Shown piece after piece: positions 59,231 through 64,000 of a DNA stretch of 64,000 bases. A program made the position numbers and the translations under genes. A model generated the notes under the pieces. It had not been told where the DNA came from and did not search any database. It saw only the letters and a list, made by a program, of their open reading frames with translations. Source of the DNA: Monarcha castaneiventris obscurior (taxonomy: Eukaryota > Chordata > Aves > Passeriformes > Monarchidae); NCBI GenBank assembly GCA_026261815.1, contig JAMPIT010000417.1:5055501-5119500 (forward strand), read 5' to 3'. Position 1 is the stretch's first letter; each line of letters starts with the position of its first letter.

Positions 59231-62200
59231 ACTGCACTGCAGGGGGTATTTGCAACTGGTCACTACAAAATTGACACTACAAAAATAATGTTACCAAGAC
59301 ACTGGTCAGGGTCACAACATGTTGGGGCTCACATGTTCCTCCATCCCCACTGAAGGCCTGCACAAGTGTTTTTTAACAAGTGTGTGCTTGTCATCCTGCA
59401 GGAAAGCTCTGCTCCCTGTTTTTCCACACAGCAACATCACCTGTGAACACCTGGACACGGGCAGCACCCTCACTGATGCACCAGAAGACACGCTGAGTGC
59501 CAGGCAGCTGATCCTCCATGACAGGTACTGGGAATTGTGTGTCTCCACCACAGACCCTAGCCACTCTCTTCCTCTTTATGCATCAGCCATAGGTCAAGGC
59601 TGACATGTCACCTGCTGACATGCAGGTCCAGCAACAGGTAAAGCACAGAAAGGTACAAAAATGTCAGGGATGGTGACCAACAGAGGCTGGTTTTCAAGGG
59701 ACATTCACTTCTCCACACCTCTCTGGGGCCCGCGCTGCAGTAGTCAGTGAGGAGGCAAAGGAAGCTGTCTAACAATAGTATCACTGTGATCTAAGCAAAA
59801 AGACTTTTTCACAAAGCATGTTAGGTCAGGAGGGAATTAGCCAGCACAGGGGCAAAACATGAAGAAGTGACATCCTCACATGCACTGCTCGCTTTCTGAA
59901 AAAAAAAAAAAAAAAACCCCACAACTTTTTTGCTTGAGTCTGAGCTCCTGCAGCTAAAATGGCTGTTGGGTGAGCCAGCACTCCCCTGTAGTCAGCTGCA
60001 AGCTGCATCTCTGAGGTGATGCAGGCATTGCATCTGCAAAGCCCCTAGCCATCCTCTCTGCCTCTTTGCCCTCCCCAGGAACCACCTCCCAAAAAGCCCA
60101 CCAGGGAAACAGGCCTTCATTGCACCTGTCCTTCCAACTTAGGGCTGTGCTGCTGCAGGGGGATGGGGTCAAATTCCGGAGGGAGAGAGGGAGGCAAAGC
60201 CTCCTGCAGTGCAATCAAGAGACTGCTGTGGGAAGAGGCCAGAAGGAAGGATGATTTACTGACACAAGCTAAGCCAATATAAACACTTATGATACAGGTG
60301 CCTGTGCTCTCAGATATTGCCTGACTTAATTCAATTGTTTTGTAAACTGATTTAGTTAAATCTGTATAAAACTGGTGTTTAAACAAGCCCAAACAGTGGT
60401 TAAAATGTTGTTAATAAAACATATCACCATAAAACAAATATATATTACCAAGGCTTCCTTTTTGCTGACAGGACATATCCTTTCTCTATTTCTTTTTCCC
60501 TCTGTTCTTTTCTTTAGAGATTGTACATTCTGCTGTGCCATGGCTGTCTCTTTCTGTACTGTACAAAAATAGGGTTGTCTTCATTCAAAAGTATGCAAGT
60601 CCACCTCTAGCATTTCTCACTCTTGTATAAAATAGAACTGGGGAGACATTTATTTATTTTATGTAACCTTCAATAAGATTCAACCCAGAGAAATATTTTT
60701 AAGCAGATTTTAAGCAAAGTAGTTTATTCTGGATCCAGCCTGACCTCTTTCATTCTTTCCAAACTGACCTATCTTACGGTTTGGAGTTATTTAATCACTC
60801 TGAAAAGATGTTCCCATTTTTCTTGTTTTCAGCAAGGTCACATTTTTTTAGAAATGTTAGTATTTTTTTAGTATTTTTAAGTCCTATTCCAAAATCACCC
60901 AAATCAAAATTTATGTGTCCAAAATTAACTGTTTCAAAATACCAATATCTTCTCTCAGACTTTGCCCAAATGCCCAATTAGTTTGGTCTCCTCCACCAAA
61001 ACCCTCTCATTTTTTAAAACAAATGCATGGCAGAGTTATAAAAAAATAGTAAGACAAAATTACTGTACCCCTAGTAGAAGTCAACAACAATAGGACTAGC
61101 ATAATTCAACTTTTCCCTAGACACATCTCTTTTTGTGGTCTTTGATTAATTCAGAAGAGAAATTTTGGCAAGTGCTTCCAGGATCCAGCTGTTTGCACAC
61201 CTTCATGATGCACTGGAGCAATCATTCCCTTGGGGAGGCAGGTGAGGGGTGGCTGGAGCAGCCACACTAAGCAGCAGGAATTGTCACTGATGAAAATGAA
61301 GGAAAAAGGAACACATTTGAAAAAAAGGCGGTGGGAAGACGGGACATGGCAAACTTCCTGTATCAGGTGGGCGGTTCTGAAGGAGTTAGGAGGGTTATAC
61401 AGAAGCCAGGTGGGCTGGGGCTGGTCTGTGGAAGGGATAGGAAGCAGCCTCGGACTGGTAGGGAAGCAGGAACCAGTTAATCTCTGAGACGGTGTGAGAG
61501 CTACGGGCTCTGGAATGAAAGGGTCCAGAATGCCAAGTTGGGGTGAGTGGCTGGAGGATGCACCCCTAAGTGGAACTCTAGCTTGGCGGGCATCCACTGC
61601 CTGCTACTACTGCAGTCAAATGGCACCCAGAGGCAGCCACCTTCTTGCCCAGAGAGCAGCCTGGCCTCCTACCCCATGCCACGCAGTTCTGCCCAGATTT
61701 ATAGCCCAGAAACCAGGCAGCCACAAAGCACAGCTGCACAGCATGTCAGTACCTCAGAGGAGCCCAGCCAAGCTCCCACGGCCTCACATTGCTGCTGTCT
61801 GAAGAGCGCAGACCCTCCCCTGAGGAAAATGGTGTGTGTACAAAATCTCATGGGAGAGGTTGTCATCCACGCTCTCCCATCTGTCCCAAATTCTTGCTCT
61901 TTATCAGTCCCATAGCCCCTTTCCACTGCAAGACAAAGCTGCAGATTGGCTCGGGTGCCAGCACAGGGGTTGGCTCCTAAGAGCTGTGTTAGGAAGGGAA
62001 CTCTGCTCCAGAGGCCACATTCAGAGTAAGCCCTGTGTACATTTGGCAGGGATCATAATCCACAACCACCCAGCCTGGCGACATCGCTGGAGGCCTCAAG
62101 AGTAGACAGTCCAAGCCAGGATTTGTGATTGTTTACCTTGACATCCATTTGGATACACTCCAAGTGTAGACAAGGGATTTAGATGCCCAGATTATTTGCC

Positions 62201-64000
62201 CTCACGGCAGCAATGCACAAACACAACTACTAGGAAGATTAGAGATACTCCATCTGCTTAAATTGCTTCCCTTTTCCTGCCAGCTCTGATAACCATGATG
62301 ATGGGGATTTAAGCCCCAGTGCTACTAACTGTGACTGGCACCAGTGTGATGATTATATTTCCCATGGGACCACCCTCCCAGCTCTGTGCAGTCCATCTCT
62401 GCTCATCTCATCACAGCAGTAGTCTCATCTCTGCTGGTAGGGCCCCATTCCTCATCCCCCGTCAACAGTCCCCAACAGCTCCTGTGCAAGGCACTGGATA
62501 AAACTGTAGCAGAAAGATGGCTCTTGCCTTTTTATTTGGCTGTTTAACTAAATGGAGATAGTACAGATCATGAGAAAAAACAGCAGACAACAGAAGGAAT
62601 TAGAGGAATTGTAGATCTTAGTTGCCTTCGCACGATTGCAAGTTCTTATGCTAGTTTTATTCATACTTCGAAATGTCACCTCTTTGGGCTGTGGCCAAAA
62701 ATATTAAGTCCCAGTCCACAGTGGAAAAACAGAGGCTTCAGCTAAAAGTATCTTTACTAAGCTTTAACTAAACCATTTGTTATCAGTAATTGCTACAAAA
62801 TAAGAGGCACTGTTCAGCCCTGCATCTTTGGAAGGAAATGCTGGAAGTAATTATGAGTTTAGAGTGCAATTGCGTAATGGTTTCATCTCAAGCACTTTCC
62901 TTGGTAGTAGACAATTCTGTTGTTGAACTGAGAACTCAGGGTGTGTTTTAGCACTTTTGTCTCCCTGTGTCATTTGAACCTGGAGAGCAAAGTCTTCTAC
63001 AACTTCAAGTGCTCAATGTTGTGGTTCTGCTCCCCAGAAAGAAGGAACCTCCCAAAGCACGCCCTTGCCCTGTGAACATTTTCCATGGCCTCGGGGGGAA
63101 TTTCACCAATTCTGAATCCATTAGAACCGTCTCCTAGCACAAGTTAGGGGTCTCCTAAACAAATAAAGAGACAGCTCAACCTGACTCCTATTTGAGAGCA
63201 CAGATAAGGAAACAGCAGAGACTAATCTCCCTTAGGAGGAAGCCACACGTGTTTACTGTGCTGTTGCAGTGTTAAGCCTTCCAGCAGTGCACACACTGGG
63301 GTCTCGTAATCTTCCCCTCTGACCCTTCTCCTGGAGTGGGTCAATTGCGGTAGATTATGGGAAGTTAGTGATGGTGGTTGATGACTGATTTTAGAGCATG
63401 TGTTCCCAAACTACCAGAGAGGACCAGTTTGATTCATAGGAACCCCCTCCCTTTACTTTTCTCTTTCTGCAGCAAGCCCAACACTGATTAAGATTGGTTG
63501 TTAATTATCTGCACTCATGTCATCCCATCTCAGTATCTCAGCTATGAGATGCAGCTCCTCTTCTTATTCCTGGCAGTCAAATGCAGTAAGCCTGTGCATT
63601 CTCTCATGCTTTTGGTGTCCTATCTTATCCTTTTGGAGGGTCAGAGTATGCCTTCAGAGCCATTCAAACCCCTGCTGCATTCAAATAAATTGCCTTTTTC
63701 TTGTTCTTTTTTTTAATCCCCCAGAAAACACTGTTCACCTCCTAGGGCTGACAGTTATTCCCACACACTCAGGAGCAACAAAACACAAACAGACTACATC
63801 CTTTGTAGTCAGCTTTAGCACGTAAGGGCAAAGGTACCCAAAGCTGTCCTTCTGGAGGGAAAGAAAGGAGGGAAGCTGTGACTGTGGAGTGTGCTCATAG
63901 TAATGTTTATCTGACATGCAGCCCACGAATTCTTATGGGATGTAACATGATGGCCACCAACATAAGACCTTTTGCTAGGCTTTTCAAAAGGTTTTCACAA
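59231..64000. other. Downstream non-coding stretch to the window end
   Basis: AT-rich at 60250-61150, with an A18 run at 59899-59916. Overlapping open frames on both strands near 60781-60981 and 61151-61915 resemble no family. No RNA gene or repeat is recognised. Confidence 0.55.

Noticed and set aside
1..64000. Flanking genes GSG1 or GRIN2B, tRNA/rRNA genes, CRISPR arrays, prokaryotic operons or endogenous retroviruses
   Set aside because: No exon, paired LTR, cloverleaf or spaced-repeat pattern for any of these was recognised on either strand.

Overview
This window looks like vertebrate nuclear DNA, most likely from a bird. CR1-type LINE fragments are the dominant interspersed repeats. They range from one long, fairly young 3' fragment to very decayed relics. 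Introns are GT-AG, and there are no operons or prokaryotic signals. The young CR1 resembles copies common in neoavian and passerine genomes, but I cannot name a species.

Only one protein-coding gene can be supported: EMP1 (epithelial membrane protein 1, PMP22/claudin-like tetraspan family), on the + strand. Its four coding exons (32669-32746, 33506-33608, 33713-33853, 34468-34631) join in phase into a complete 161-residue protein. The first coding exon also carries 40 nt of 5' UTR (acceptor at 32627-32628). The upstream non-coding first exon must lie further 5'; the best candidate ends at a strong splice donor at 21534, next to two AP-1-like heptamers. The 3' UTR runs about 1.5 kb to paired AATAAA signals at 36131 and 36153, and contains what looks like an old MIR/CORE-type SINE.

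Layout: 1-20.9 kb is non-coding upstream DNA with CR1 relics and a long pure GAAAA microsatellite. About 21-36.2 kb is the EMP1 transcription unit. 36.2-64 kb is a gene-free downstream stretch with more CR1 fragments, short inverted and tandem repeats, and an isolated, extremely CpG-rich block (58262-58460) abutting the 3' end of the youngest CR1. In mammals EMP1 lies between GSG1 and GRIN2B; neither was recognised here.

No new multi-gene system is visible. The points most worth checking are the CpG island inside the short EMP1 intron 2, the CpG block at 58.3 kb, the candidate promoter near 21 kb, the SINE in the 3' UTR, and several perfect inverted repeats.
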